Below, one piece after another: positions 12,123 through 21,334 of a DNA stretch of 64,000 nt. The translations under genes were made by a program, and so were the position numbers. The stretch lies in NCBI RefSeq assembly GCF_017743995.1, contig NZ_JAGHRB010000006.1, forward strand, positions 124,001 through 188,000, in the 5' to 3' direction. Below the pieces are notes generated by a model. The model saw only the letters and a program-made list of their open reading frames with translations, searched no databases and had not been told where the DNA came from. Each line of letters opens with the position of its first letter. Positions within the stretch are counted from its first letter, which is position 1. Source of the DNA: Ruegeria sp. R13_0. Lineage in GTDB: Bacteria; Pseudomonadota; Alphaproteobacteria; Rhodobacterales; Rhodobacteraceae.

Positions 12123-12517
12123 AAACTGTTCTGGTATCTGCCGTCGCCCTAATCGATATCGAGGGCCGCGTCCTGCTGGCCCAACGTCCCGAGGGCAAAT
12201 CCATGGCTGGTCTGTGGGAATTCCCTGGCGGCAAGATCGAACCCGGCGAAACCCCCGAGGCCGCCCTGATCCGCGAATTGCACGAGGAACTTGGTATCGA
12301 CACCTGGGCCTCCTGCCTCGCGCCGCTGACCTTCGCGAGCCACAGCTATGACGATTTCCACCTGCTCATGCCGCTGTTCGCCTGCCGCAAATGGGACGGC
12401 ATCCCGCAGTCTAAGGAAGGTCAGGCGTTGAAATGGGTGCGGGCAATTGATCTGCGAAACTACCCAATGCCAGCTGCGGACGTGCCGTTGATTCCGATAC
12501 TGCGGGATTGGTTGTAG
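12119..12517 (+). CDS. mutT: MutT-type Nudix hydrolase (8-oxo-dGTP diphosphatase)
   Basis: A 132-residue Nudix protein with a full Nudix box, GGKIEPGETPEAALIRELHEELGI (about 37-60, quoted in parts: GGKIEPGE, then RELHEELGI). MutT removes oxidised dGTP from the nucleotide pool. The chosen start is the GTG at 12119, which overlaps the argJ stop (GTGA). A longer frame from 12065 would sit within argJ and add 18 residues not seen in the family. Coupling to argJ is common in alphaproteobacteria. Confidence 0.9.
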   Translation: MKTVLVSAVALIDIEGRVLLAQRPEGKSMAGLWEFPGGKIEPGETPEAALIRELHEELGIDTWASCLAPLTFASHSYDDFHLLMPLFACRKWDGIPQSKEGQALKWVRAIDLRNYPMPAADVPLIPILRDWL

Positions 12518-12535
12518 TTTGAGGTAGTCGACGGC

Positions 12536-13000
12536 ATGCCGAATAAGCTTTTAGGAATCCTTGTCTTAGCGACGTGCCTAGGAGCGTTGGCGGTAGGAAT
12601 ATTCAGTTTTTGGGGTGGAGAGCAGAAGATTCTCCTTCCCGAGAAAGCTGAGGCCGCGATTTCCTCGAAGACACCCATATCGGCATTGGAAATTCTACCA
12701 AACAATGCGCAATCCATTTGTGTTTTGGGTCCCTATCAGGATCCCAAGTTTCAAAGCGGTAGCAATAGGCCCGAATTGCTGATTCAAATTGACCAATCAA
12801 GTGTGCCCGAAGGCTCGGTTAGAGTGGCAATCTTTGATGACCAGTCGCAACTCCTGTCGGAGGATGATATCTCCAGATGGAGCGGGCAATTCCGCATAGT
12901 TGTTCCAAGCGCCGACCCCATTTTTTGCGAAGATGCCAATGCTGTCATGGTGATGGTTGATGAGCAGGCAGGCTTCAATACAATTCAGTTTCTAAGATGA
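12536..13000 (+). CDS. Small membrane-anchored hypothetical protein
   Basis: A 154-residue protein with an N-terminal hydrophobic helix (LLGILVLATCLGALAVGIFSFW, residues 5-26) and a periplasmic remainder. Base composition is clearly lower in GC than argJ and mutT, and the gene lies in a low-GC patch that continues to about 13200, hinting at acquisition. The start has GAGGT at 12520 as a possible ribosome-binding site. Cysteines at about 62 and 132 may pair. No family recognised. Confidence 0.6.
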   Translation: MPNKLLGILVLATCLGALAVGIFSFWGGEQKILLPEKAEAAISSKTPISALEILPNNAQSICVLGPYQDPKFQSGSNRPELLIQIDQSSVPEGSVRVAIFDDQSQLLSEDDISRWSGQFRIVVPSADPIFCEDANAVMVMVDEQAGFNTIQFLR

Positions 13001-13291
13001 AGGGACCTCAGCTCCTGATCGCAAAAGCAGTTGCTGCCGAGATCTGATCCTTGCCAATGGAGTTGAGGTACTGAATTATTCCACTCTCGCATGAGGAATG
13101 AGCTTTTAGATCTTGTACAACTCAAAAGATCTCCCTCCAACCTTGTTACAATTCGTAAGAATTGAGAAAACATCAGGCAAAACTTGACGCTGATCGTGAC
13201 TGTGCTCCTAATCGGGGCATTGGCGTTCGGGCACCATCCCGGACCCGCCATTTCCGACCCGGGGAGGGGTCGGGTGGGGAGGAGAAAGAGA
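13001..13291. promoter_or_regulatory. Upstream region of the transporter operon with inverted repeats
   Basis: This 291-bp gap has no convincing gene. It holds a TTGTACAA palindrome (13113-13120) set within AGATCTT (13108-13114) / AAGATCT (13126-13132), and further on CAATTC (13149-13154) / GAATTG (13159-13164). These could be operator sites for the ligase/transporter operon that follows; the regulator is unknown. Confidence 0.4.
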
Positions 13292-15265
13292 TTGGCTCAG
13301 ACGCAGTCGGGCGCTGAAGGGATGCAGTCCCTTCCGGCGCTGCTACATCGCAATGCGACAGAGTTCGGGGATGCCCCGGCTTATCGGGAAAAGGAATTCG
13401 GGATCTGGCAATGCTGGACCTGGGCGGAGGCCGCCAAGGAAATCCGTGCCATCGCGCTTGGATTCCTGGAGTTGGGCGTTGAGAAAGGCGACCACATCGC
13501 TGTCATCGGTCGCAACCGTCCGGCGCATTACTGGTCGATGGTGGCTGCTCAGATGGTGGGCGCGGTTCCGGTGCCTCTGTATCAGGACTCGGTCGCGGAA
13601 GAGATGGCCTATGTGCTGGAACATTGCGGCGCGAAATTTGTCGTCTGTGGTGATCAGGAACAGGTCGACAAGGTCATCGAGATTCAGGAAAACCTGCATC
13701 AGGTCAAACACATCCTCTATACCGACAAGCGCGGGATGCGGAAATATGACCACTCCCAGATGAACGCGCTTGAGGACATTATGGCCGAAGGCAGCGCTGG
13801 GCACGCGCGGTTCGATACCGAGCTGGACAAGCGTATCGCGGCGATCACCTATGACGATACCTGCGTGATGCTGTATACCTCGGGCACCACAGGCAAGCCT
13901 AAGGGCGTGGTGCTGTCGAACCGGAATGTCATTGAAAGCGCCAAGAACTCTGCCGAGTTCGATCATCTGACGCGGAACGAAGACATCCTCTCTTACCTGC
14001 CGATGGCCTGGGTGGGCGATTTCATTTTCTCGATCGGTCAGGCCTATTGGTGCGGCTTCTGCGTGAACTGCCCCGAGAGCGCCGACACAATGATGACCGA
14101 CCTGCGTGAGATCGGACCGACCTATTTCTTTGCCCCGCCGCGCGTTTTTGAGACTCAGCTGACCAATGTGATGATCCGGATGGAGGATGCGGGCAAGCTG
14201 AAGCGCAATATGTTCCATCACTTCATGGCCCATGCCAAGAAGGTCGGTGGCCTGTTGCTGGACGGCAAGCCGGTGGGCTTTGGCGACAAGCTGAAATATG
14301 CGCTGGGCAATATGCTGGTTTACGGCCCGTTGAAGGATACGCTCGGCTATGGTCGGTTCCGCGTCGGCTATACGGCGGGTGAGGCCATCGGGCCGGAAAT
14401 CTTTGATTTCTATCGCTCTTTGGGTATCAACCTCAAACAGCTCTATGGTCAGACCGAAGCAACCGTCTTTATCACGCAACAGCCGGATGGCGAGGTGCGC
14501 GCGGATACGGTCGGCGTTCCGGCCCCTGCGGTTGAGTTGAAAATCGACGAGAGTGGCGAGATCCACTACCGCTCACCCGGTGTGTTTGTTGAATATTACA
14601 ACAACCCGGACTCGACGGCCTCGACCAAGGATGCCGAGGGTTGGGTTGCGACCGGGGATGCTGGGTTCATCGAGGAAAGCTCGGGCCATTTGCGGATCAT
14701 CGACCGCGCCAAAGATGTGGGCAAAATGGCTGACGGGTCGATGTTCGCGCCGAAATATGTCGAGAACAAGCTGAAGTTCTATCCCGATATTCTTGAGGTC
14801 GTTCTGTTTGGCAACGGCAAGGATCGCTGCGTGGCCTTCATCAATATCGACCTGACGGCGGTTGGAAACTGGGCTGAGCGCAACAACGTGGCTTATGCGT
14901 CCTACCAGGAACTGGCGGGACATCCGCGTGTGTTAGAGACGATTAAGGCCCACGTGGAAGAGGTTAACAAATCGGTGGCGGCGGATGAGATGCTGTCGGG
15001 CTGTCAGGTGCATCGCTTTGTGGTTCTGCACAAGGAACTGGATGCCGATGATGGCGAGATGACCCGGACCCGCAAGGTGCGGCGTGGCTTTGTCGAGGAC
15101 AAGTTCCACGACATTATCGCTGCGCTTTATGACGGATCTTCGAGCGTTTCGACGACAACCGAAGTGACCTATGAGGATGGGCGCAAGGGGTCGATTTCTG
15201 CGACGCTTGAGATCGTTGATGCGCCGGTTGTGTCGGTCGCGCAGCACAAGGTCGCGGCGGAATGA
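13292..15265 (+). CDS. AMP-forming acyl-CoA ligase (long-chain fatty-acid-CoA ligase type)
   Basis: A cytoplasmic ANL-superfamily ligase of about 657 residues. It activates a carboxylate to the acyl-adenylate and then the CoA thioester. The AMP-binding loop LYTSGTTGKPKGV is near residue 193, with YGQTEAT and a TGDAGF motif downstream, matching FadD15-like ligases. The TTG at 13292 follows GGAGGAG at 13279 with good spacing; the ATG at 13322 is an alternative, while the frame's upstream part to 13184 has no family support. As first gene of an HAAT transporter operon it probably activates the imported acid. Substrate unknown. Confidence 0.88.
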   Translation: MAQTQSGAEGMQSLPALLHRNATEFGDAPAYREKEFGIWQCWTWAEAAKEIRAIALGFLELGVEKGDHIAVIGRNRPAHYWSMVAAQMVGAVPVPLYQDSVAEEMAYVLEHCGAKFVVCGDQEQVDKVIEIQENLHQVKHILYTDKRGMRKYDHSQMNALEDIMAEGSAGHARFDTELDKRIAAITYDDTCVMLYTSGTTGKPKGVVLSNRNVIESAKNSAEFDHLTRNEDILSYLPMAWVGDFIFSIGQAYWCGFCVNCPESADTMMTDLREIGPTYFFAPPRVFETQLTNVMIRMEDAGKLKRNMFHHFMAHAKKVGGLLLDGKPVGFGDKLKYALGNMLVYGPLKDTLGYGRFRVGYTAGEAIGPEIFDFYRSLGINLKQLYGQTEATVFITQQPDGEVRADTVGVPAPAVELKIDESGEIHYRSPGVFVEYYNNPDSTASTKDAEGWVATGDAGFIEESSGHLRIIDRAKDVGKMADGSMFAPKYVENKLKFYPDILEVVLFGNGKDRCVAFINIDLTAVGNWAERNNVAYASYQELAGHPRVLETIKAHVEEVNKSVAADEMLSGCQVHRFVVLHKELDADDGEMTRTRKVRRGFVEDKFHDIIAALYDGSSSVSTTTEVTYEDGRKGSISATLEIVDAPVVSVAQHKVAAE

Positions 15266-15344
15266 TGGGCCGTTCGAGCGCCGCTCGACCTGCGGTCATC
15301 GCCCCGCCCGCCGTCCCGTTTTTGCGTAAGTCTGGGAGAGGCTG

Positions 15345-16163
15345 ATGCTGGATAATTCCGAAGGATATGTCACCGAAGACGGCCGCAAGATCGGCGGCGT
15401 GGTGATGGAGATGAAGAACATCACCCTGCGATTTGGTGGCGTGGTGGCGATCAAGGATATCTCGTTTGATATTCGCGAGGGCGAGATCCGCGCCATTATC
15501 GGGCCGAACGGGGCGGGCAAGTCCTCGATGCTGAATGTGATCTCGGGGTTTTATGTCCCACAGGAGGGGGAGGTTTGGTTCCACGGCTCCAAGCGTCCTC
15601 CGATGCGGCCGTTTGAGGTGGCACAGCAGGGGATTGCGCGGACCTTCCAGAACATCGCGTTGTTTGAAGGCATGAGCGTTCTGGACAACGTCATGACCGG
15701 ACGCCTGAGCTTTATGAAGACCAATATCCTTCAACAGGCTTGGTGGAAGGGGAAGGCCGAGGCGGAAGAGACCGAGAATCGTGAGGCGGTTGAGCGGATT
15801 ATCGACTTCCTAGAGATCCAGCACATCCGCAAGACGCCTGTGTCACGCCTGCCTTACGGGTTGAAGAAGCGGGTGGAACTGGCGCGCGCTTTGGCGGCGG
15901 AGCCGAAGCTGCTGCTGCTGGATGAACCAATGGCGGGCATGAACGTCGAAGAGAAAGAGGACATGAGCCGCTTCATCCTCGATGTGAATGACGAATTTGG
16001 TACCACCATTGCTCTGATCGAGCACGACATGGGCGTGGTGATGGACCTGAGCGACCGGGTCGTCGTGATGGATTACGGCAAGAAAATTGGCGACGGCACG
16101 CCCGACGAGGTGCGCAACAACCAAGAGGTCATCGACGCCTACCTGGGGGTCAGCCATGATTAG
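15345..16163 (+). CDS. HAAT-family ABC transporter ATPase, LivG type
   Basis: A 272-residue ATPase of the branched-chain-amino-acid-type (HAAT) importers. Walker A is GPNGAGKS (53-60), the signature region is SRLPYGLKKRVELARAL (typical LivG variant), Walker B is LLLLDEPMAGMN, and the BCA_ABC_TP_C tail ends with EVIDAYLG. GGGAGAGG lies just before the ATG. It works with the LivF-type ATPase at 20482 and the two permeases in between. The ligases in the same operon argue for an organic acid and not leucine as substrate. Confidence 0.92.
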   Translation: MLDNSEGYVTEDGRKIGGVVMEMKNITLRFGGVVAIKDISFDIREGEIRAIIGPNGAGKSSMLNVISGFYVPQEGEVWFHGSKRPPMRPFEVAQQGIARTFQNIALFEGMSVLDNVMTGRLSFMKTNILQQAWWKGKAEAEETENREAVERIIDFLEIQHIRKTPVSRLPYGLKKRVELARALAAEPKLLLLDEPMAGMNVEEKEDMSRFILDVNDEFGTTIALIEHDMGVVMDLSDRVVVMDYGKKIGDGTPDEVRNNQEVIDAYLGVSHD

Positions 16164-16731
16164 GTATATGTTCTTGGCCCTTTCCGCACAATTAGCGTCA
16201 GCTGCTTTCGCAGATAGCGCTGCGCCCTTCGCAACTGCTCAGCTATTCGAAACTGACTGTATTGAAGCTCTTGCGTCGGATAGCCGTCCCGATGTTACCG
16301 GCTACCACGCGTGGTCAGATGACCAAGTGGCGCGGTTTGCCGAGGACCTTGGAGTGAAAACTGACGGCTTCAGCTTTTGGACCCCTGAAGGCTCGGAGGA
16401 TGTTTTGATTTGGTCTGACACTGGCCCTCTTTGCCAAGTAGTGCACTTTGGCTACGATCAGAGTGTGATTAGATACATTTGGATGGATTTATCCGACGAC
16501 AAGCGGATGAGGGCTCATCCGTTCCATTCCCCCAAGGCAAGCAGGTTGAACGCAAATAGAGTATCCGCTGGTGGGTGGGGCACAATCCATACAAGCGATG
16601 CGAAATTTGTACAGGTTTCGCTACATTACCACAATTTCATCGACCAAGAAGCGACCGTAACCATGATAACCGGTGTGCGCGTGGGCGAAACGCCGGCCTC
16701 GTGTGAACTGTTTCCCGAGGAGTGCAGCTAA
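16156..16731 (+). CDS. Small exported protein inserted in the transporter operon
   Basis: A 191-residue protein with a signal peptide (MIRYMFLALSAQLASAAFA, cut before DSAAPF). It starts inside the last codons of the LivG-type gene (ATG at 16156) and its stop overlaps the permease start as TAATG, so it is coupled to the operon at both ends. Base composition is lower in GC than the transporter genes on both sides. Cysteines occur near 35, 94 and in the last 15 residues. I do not recognise a family. It may be a recent insertion or a lineage-specific periplasmic accessory. Confidence 0.65.
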   Translation: MIRYMFLALSAQLASAAFADSAAPFATAQLFETDCIEALASDSRPDVTGYHAWSDDQVARFAEDLGVKTDGFSFWTPEGSEDVLIWSDTGPLCQVVHFGYDQSVIRYIWMDLSDDKRMRAHPFHSPKASRLNANRVSAGGWGTIHTSDAKFVQVSLHYHNFIDQEATVTMITGVRVGETPASCELFPEECS

Positions 16732-17717
16732 TGCCAGAACAACTCGTATTTGCGATGGAGGTCATCCTCAACGGCCTGATGGCCGGGGTGCTTTATGCGC
16801 TGGTCGCGCTGGGCTTTGTGCTGATCTACAAGGCCTCGGGGATTTTCAATTATGCCCAAGGGGTTATGGCCCTTTTTGCGGCGATGACACTGGTTGGGAT
16901 CATGAAAGGACAGGTGCCTTTCGCGCATCTGATCAATGCGATTTTCGGGACGCATATCCACTACTTTGGCTGGAACGTCCCTGCGCTTTTGGCGATCCTT
17001 ATGACCATGGCGGTGATGGTGTTGCTGGCCTGGGCGGTGCAGCGTTTCGTCATGCGCCATCTGGTCGGACAGGAGCCAATCATTCTGTTCATGGCCACCA
17101 TTGGTCTGGCTTACTTCCTTGAAGGCGTGGCCGACCTGATGTGGGGGTCTGAGATCAAGACGCTTGACGTAGGTCTGCCGCAAGGCATCAACCTGTGGAT
17201 TGATGAAACGACCTACAACATCTTCGACTACGGCTTCTTCATCGACAATCTGGACATCGTGGCGACGATCATTGCGGCGCTTCTGGTGGCAGCTCTGGTC
17301 GCCTTCAGCCAGTACACCAAACAGGGCCGGGCGATGCGCGCCGTGGCGGATGACCATCAGGCAGCGCTGTCGGTTGGCATCTCACTGAACTTCATTTGGG
17401 TCATGGTCTGGTCCGTCGCCGGGTTCGTCGCTCTGGTTGCGGGGATTATGTGGGGCACCAAATCGGGCGTGCAGTTCTCCCTGTCGCTGATCGCGCTCAA
17501 GGCGCTGCCGGTGCTGATGCTGGGTGGCTTCACCTCGATCCCCGGTGCCATTGTCGGCGGGCTGATCATCGGTGTAGGCGAGAAGCTGTTCGAATTCGCC
17601 TTAGGACCTGCGCTGGGCGGCGCGACTGAGAACTGGTTTGCCTACGTGCTGGCGCTGATCTTCCTCGTGTTCCGACCTCAGGGCCTGTTCGGCGAGAAGA
17701 TCATCGAGAGGGTTTAG
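16731..17717 (+). CDS. HAAT-family ABC permease, LivH type
   Basis: A 328-residue inner-membrane permease with eight or so hydrophobic helices. The LivH-type hallmark GVLYALVALGFVLIYKASGIFNYAQG is at 20-45 and the motif GRAMRAVADDHQAALSVGI, contacting the ATPase, near 200. The ATG at 16731 overlaps the previous stop and has CGAGGAG upstream; a GTG at 16722 is less likely. Paired with the LivM-type permease at 17981. Confidence 0.93.
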   Translation: MPEQLVFAMEVILNGLMAGVLYALVALGFVLIYKASGIFNYAQGVMALFAAMTLVGIMKGQVPFAHLINAIFGTHIHYFGWNVPALLAILMTMAVMVLLAWAVQRFVMRHLVGQEPIILFMATIGLAYFLEGVADLMWGSEIKTLDVGLPQGINLWIDETTYNIFDYGFFIDNLDIVATIIAALLVAALVAFSQYTKQGRAMRAVADDHQAALSVGISLNFIWVMVWSVAGFVALVAGIMWGTKSGVQFSLSLIALKALPVLMLGGFTSIPGAIVGGLIIGVGEKLFEFALGPALGGATENWFAYVLALIFLVFRPQGLFGEKIIERV

Positions 17718-17719
17718 CG

Positions 17720-17977
17720 ATGACCAAACTGATCGCCATCATCAACGTCATCGCATGGGCCGGGTTCTGGGCGTTTGGGTATATTGCCCTCACCTCCGAC
17801 GATCTTTCCGAAGGCCAGCTGACCATCGCGGCAATCCTGGCTTTTGCGGGTCTGATCATGGGCGTTCTGGCCTATTTGAAACTGGTCCGCGCGTCTGAGG
17901 CGAGCGGATATGCCAAGGGCTCAAACCAATTGGACGCTGCGGCCCGGAACCGGGCGCAGGAAGAATGGGGAAAGTAA
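17720..17977 (+). CDS. Small two-helix membrane protein of the transporter operon
   Basis: An 85-residue protein with two hydrophobic helices (about 5-25 and 35-58) and a charged C-terminal tail (ARNRAQEEWGK). It begins two bases after the LivH-type stop and ends three bases before the LivM-type start, so it belongs to the operon. Such small proteins between LivH and LivM genes occur in related transporters; a role in assembling or tuning the permease is possible but not shown. Confidence 0.75.
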   Translation: MTKLIAIINVIAWAGFWAFGYIALTSDDLSEGQLTIAAILAFAGLIMGVLAYLKLVRASEASGYAKGSNQLDAAARNRAQEEWGK

Positions 17978-17980
17978 GAC

Positions 17981-19057
17981 ATGTTCTATCGTGAGGCCGG
18001 GGATTTCAAAACCTCGTACATTGCTGACAGCCAGACTTTCCCGATCAAGTTTGACCGGTATCGCTACTATGTCGTGCTGGCGGTGGCGTTCGGGATCATT
18101 CCCTTCATCATCAACGATTATTGGGCGAACGCGCTGCTGCTGCCCTTTCTGATCTATGCCATCGCGGCGATCGGGCTCAATATCCTTGTGGGCTATTGCG
18201 GGCAGGTCTCGCTGGGCACCGGTGGGTTCATGGCTGTGGGGGCTTATGCCTGCTACAAGCTGATGACCGCTTTCCCGGATGTCAGCATGTTCATCCACGT
18301 GATCCTAGCAGGTGGCATCACGGCCTTTGTGGGCGTGTTGTTCGGCCTGCCGAGCCTTCGGATCAAGGGGTTCTATCTGGCGGTGGCGACGCTGGCGGCG
18401 CAGTTCTTTCTGGTGTGGCTGTTCAACCGAGTGCCGTGGTTTTACAACTACTCGGCCTCCGGGCAGATCAACGCGCCGGAACGGGACGTGTTTGGTATCA
18501 TCATCACCGGCCCAAATGCTCCGGCATGGGCGACATATCTGTTCTGCCTGATCTTTCTGACCGTCTGCGCCATCCTTGCACGCAACCTGACGCGGGGCAC
18601 CACGGGCCGGACATGGATGGCGATCCGCGACATGGATATCGCGGCCGAGATCATCGGCGTGAACCCCCTCAAGGCCAAACTGACCGCCTTTGCCGTCAGC
18701 TCGTTCTTTGTGGGCATCGCGGGAGCGCTGTTCTTTGCGGTCTATCTGGGCGCGGTCGAAGTGGGTGAGGTCTTTGGCATCCAGAAATCATTCCTGGTGC
18801 TGTTCATGGTCATTATCGGCGGATTAGGGTCTATTTTCGGGTCCTTTGCCGGGGCGGCCTTCTTGGTGCTTCTGCCGGTGGTTCTGAAAGTGGTCGGTGT
18901 CGATGTTCTGGGCTGGCCCACGGATATCGTGGCGCACCTGAACCTCGTGATCGTAGGCGCGCTGATCATCATGTTCCTGATCCTTGAACCGCACGGGCTG
19001 GCGCAGCTGTGGCGCGTCGCCAAAGAGAAACTCAGACTCTGGCCATTCCCGCACTAG
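17981..19057 (+). CDS. HAAT-family ABC permease, LivM type
   Basis: A 358-residue permease with about ten hydrophobic segments. LivM features are IAAIGLNILVGYCGQVSLGTGGFMAVGAYACY (about 55-85) and the MDIAAEIIGVNPLKAKLTAFAVSSFFVGIAGALF stretch near 220-250, each seen in the translated sequence. It forms the heterodimeric channel with the LivH-type partner. The next gene, the binding protein, follows after 75 bp with a strong GGAGGAG site. Confidence 0.93.
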   Translation: MFYREAGDFKTSYIADSQTFPIKFDRYRYYVVLAVAFGIIPFIINDYWANALLLPFLIYAIAAIGLNILVGYCGQVSLGTGGFMAVGAYACYKLMTAFPDVSMFIHVILAGGITAFVGVLFGLPSLRIKGFYLAVATLAAQFFLVWLFNRVPWFYNYSASGQINAPERDVFGIIITGPNAPAWATYLFCLIFLTVCAILARNLTRGTTGRTWMAIRDMDIAAEIIGVNPLKAKLTAFAVSSFFVGIAGALFFAVYLGAVEVGEVFGIQKSFLVLFMVIIGGLGSIFGSFAGAAFLVLLPVVLKVVGVDVLGWPTDIVAHLNLVIVGALIIMFLILEPHGLAQLWRVAKEKLRLWPFPH

Positions 19058-19132
19058 GGACCGGCCCAATCAAAAAAGACGGGTGCAAACGCCCGAAACC
19101 ACCATCGGATCAATCAAGGGAGGAGACACCCG

Positions 19133-20416
19133 ATGAACAAGACACTGGCAACCATGGCGCTGGGCGCCCTGATGGCCGCAGGGCCGGCGATGGCGGATCT
19201 GGTCATCCCAGACCTCAGCTATCGCACCGGGCCTTATGCCGCGGGCGGAATTCCGTTCTCGGACGGCTACAACGACTATTTCACCCTGCTAAACGAGCGC
19301 GATGGCGGCATCGGCGGCGTTCCGGTGCGCGTGGTCGAATGCGAGACGGGCTATAACACCGAAAAAGGTGTGGAATGCTATGAATCCACCAAAGGCGAAG
19401 GTGCGCTGGTCTATCAGCCGCTGTCCACCGGGATTACCTACCAGCTGATCCCTAAAGTGACCGCCGATGGCATCCCGCTGCACACGATGGGCTATGGCCG
19501 GACCTCGGCTGCGAATGGCAAGGTGTTCAGCAATGTGTTCAACTACCCGGCCAACTACTGGAACGGGGCCTCGGGCGCGATCAACTATCTGCTGAGCGAG
19601 AATGGCGGAGATCTGAGCGGCAAGAAAATCGCGCTGGTCTACCACAACTCGGCCTATGGCAAGGAACCGATCCGCACACTGGAAATGCTGGCTGAAAAGC
19701 ACGGCTATGAGCTGTCTCTGCTGCCCGTCGACCACCCCGGTCAGGAGCAGAAATCGCAGTGGCTGCAGATCCGCCGTGAAAAACCGGACTACGTCGTCAT
19801 GTGGGGCTGGGGCGTCATGAACCAGGTCGCCGTGCAAGAGGCCGCCAACATCCGCTTCCCGATGGAGAATTTCATCGGCGTCTGGTGGTCGGGCGCTGAG
19901 TTCGACGTCGAACCGGCAGGCGAAAAAGCCACTGGCTACAAGGCGTTGACCTTCACCGGTCTGGGCGATGATTACCCGGTCTATGATGAGCTGCGCAAAT
20001 ATGTCGTCGATGGCGGCAAAGCAGCCGGTGCGGGCGATCAGCTGGGTGCGGTGCAGTATAACCGTGGCCTCTACGCGGCGATGCTGGCGGCCGAGGCGAT
20101 CAAGACCGCGCAGGAGATGCACGGAGTCGCCGAAATCACACCAGCGATGATGCGCGACGGTATGGAAGCGCTTGAGATCACCAATGCCAAGATGGAAGGT
20201 CTGGGTATGGCTGGTTTCGGGCCTGAATTCTCAGTCAGCTGTGAAAACCACGGCGGTCCCGGTCTGGTTGGTGTTGTTCAGTGGGACGCGTCGACCGGAA
20301 CCTGGAACAGCATTCAGGATTTCATGCCGACCGATGCCGAAGTGATCGGTCAGCTGATCGCGGAAGACTCCGCCGCTTATGCAGCCGAAAACAACATCGA
20401 AGAACGCTGCAACTGA
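19133..20416 (+). CDS. HAAT-type periplasmic substrate-binding protein
   Basis: A 427-residue periplasmic binding protein (Peripla_BP_6 fold). The signal peptide (LATMALGALMAAGPAMA) is cut before DLVIPDL, near residue 22. It is longer than LivJ (about 370) and belongs to the subgroup found with CoA ligases, not amino-acid transporters. GGAGGAG precedes the ATG. A GC-rich hairpin after the stop probably protects this mRNA segment, since binding proteins are usually needed in excess. The ligand is unknown; an aromatic or other organic acid is inferred from the ligases in the operon. Confidence 0.9.
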   Translation: MNKTLATMALGALMAAGPAMADLVIPDLSYRTGPYAAGGIPFSDGYNDYFTLLNERDGGIGGVPVRVVECETGYNTEKGVECYESTKGEGALVYQPLSTGITYQLIPKVTADGIPLHTMGYGRTSAANGKVFSNVFNYPANYWNGASGAINYLLSENGGDLSGKKIALVYHNSAYGKEPIRTLEMLAEKHGYELSLLPVDHPGQEQKSQWLQIRREKPDYVVMWGWGVMNQVAVQEAANIRFPMENFIGVWWSGAEFDVEPAGEKATGYKALTFTGLGDDYPVYDELRKYVVDGGKAAGAGDQLGAVQYNRGLYAAMLAAEAIKTAQEMHGVAEITPAMMRDGMEALEITNAKMEGLGMAGFGPEFSVSCENHGGPGLVGVVQWDASTGTWNSIQDFMPTDAEVIGQLIAEDSAAYAAENNIEERCN

Positions 20417-20425
20417 TGAACCCTA

Positions 20426-20449
20426 GGGGCGGCGGGCAGCTGCCGCCCC
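20426..20449 (+). terminator. GC-rich intergenic hairpin after the binding-protein gene
   Basis: GGGGCGGC (20426-20433) and GCCGCCCC (20442-20449) form a perfect 8-bp stem with an 8-base loop. There is no following T-run, so it is more likely an attenuator or mRNA-stabilising hairpin than a full terminator, raising binding-protein expression over the downstream ATPase. Confidence 0.55.
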
Positions 20450-20481
20450 GACCCAGACACAAGGCATGAGGACACGCGCTG

Positions 20482-21315
20482 ATGCTGGATGCGGCCCAAA
20501 CCACGGATGTGCAGGCGGAAACCCTGCTTGAGGTCAACAATATCGAGGTGATCTACAATCACGTGATCCTCGTGCTGAAGGGCGTCAGCCTGACGGTTCC
20601 CAAAGGCGGCATCACGGCGCTGCTTGGAGGGAATGGTGCTGGCAAGACCACGACGCTTAAGGCGGTGTCGAACCTGCTGCATTCCGAACGGGGCGAGGTT
20701 ACCAAGGGCTCGATCAAATATCGCGGCCAAAGCGTGCATGAAAGCGACCCGGCGGATCTGGTGGAAAAAGGCGTCATTCAGGTCATGGAAGGCCGCCACT
20801 GTTTCGAACACCTCACGGTCGAGGAAAACCTGATGACCGGGGCCTATACACGCAAGGACGGCAATGCCGCGATCCAGAGCGATCTGGAGCTGGTTTACAA
20901 TTACTTCCCGCGCCTGAAAGAGCGCCGCAAAAGTCAGGCGGGCTATACCTCAGGCGGGGAACAGCAGATGGTCGCGATGGGCCGCGCGTTGATGTCACGG
21001 CCCGAGACGATCCTACTGGACGAACCCTCGATGGGGCTTGCCCCGCAGCTGGTCGAAGAGATTTTCGGCATCGTAAGAGATCTGAACGAGAAAGAGGGCG
21101 TCTCGTTCCTATTGGCCGAGCAGAACACCAACGTGGCGCTGCGCTTTGCCCATTACGGCTATATTCTGGAATCCGGTCGCGTGGTGATGGACGGCCCTGC
21201 TGCCGAACTGCGCGAGAACCCGGATGTGAAGGAATTCTACCTCGGCATGTCGGATGAAGGCCGCAAAAGCTTTCGCGATGTGCGCTCGTACCGCCGCCGC
21301 AAGCGGTGGTTGTGA
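20482..21315 (+). CDS. HAAT-family ABC transporter ATPase, LivF type
   Basis: A 277-residue ATPase. Walker A is GGNGAGKT (49-56), the signature is TSGGEQQMVAMGRALM, Walker B is TILLDEPSMGLAP, and EQNTNVALRFAHYGYILESGRV follows. It is longer than LivF (about 235), with a basic tail SFRDVRSYRRRKRWL. It pairs with the LivG-type ATPase to power the same importer. The next gene starts 20 bp downstream. Confidence 0.92.
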   Translation: MLDAAQTTDVQAETLLEVNNIEVIYNHVILVLKGVSLTVPKGGITALLGGNGAGKTTTLKAVSNLLHSERGEVTKGSIKYRGQSVHESDPADLVEKGVIQVMEGRHCFEHLTVEENLMTGAYTRKDGNAAIQSDLELVYNYFPRLKERRKSQAGYTSGGEQQMVAMGRALMSRPETILLDEPSMGLAPQLVEEIFGIVRDLNEKEGVSFLLAEQNTNVALRFAHYGYILESGRVVMDGPAAELRENPDVKEFYLGMSDEGRKSFRDVRSYRRRKRWL

Positions 21316-21334
21316 TCTGATGGAGGATATGGCG

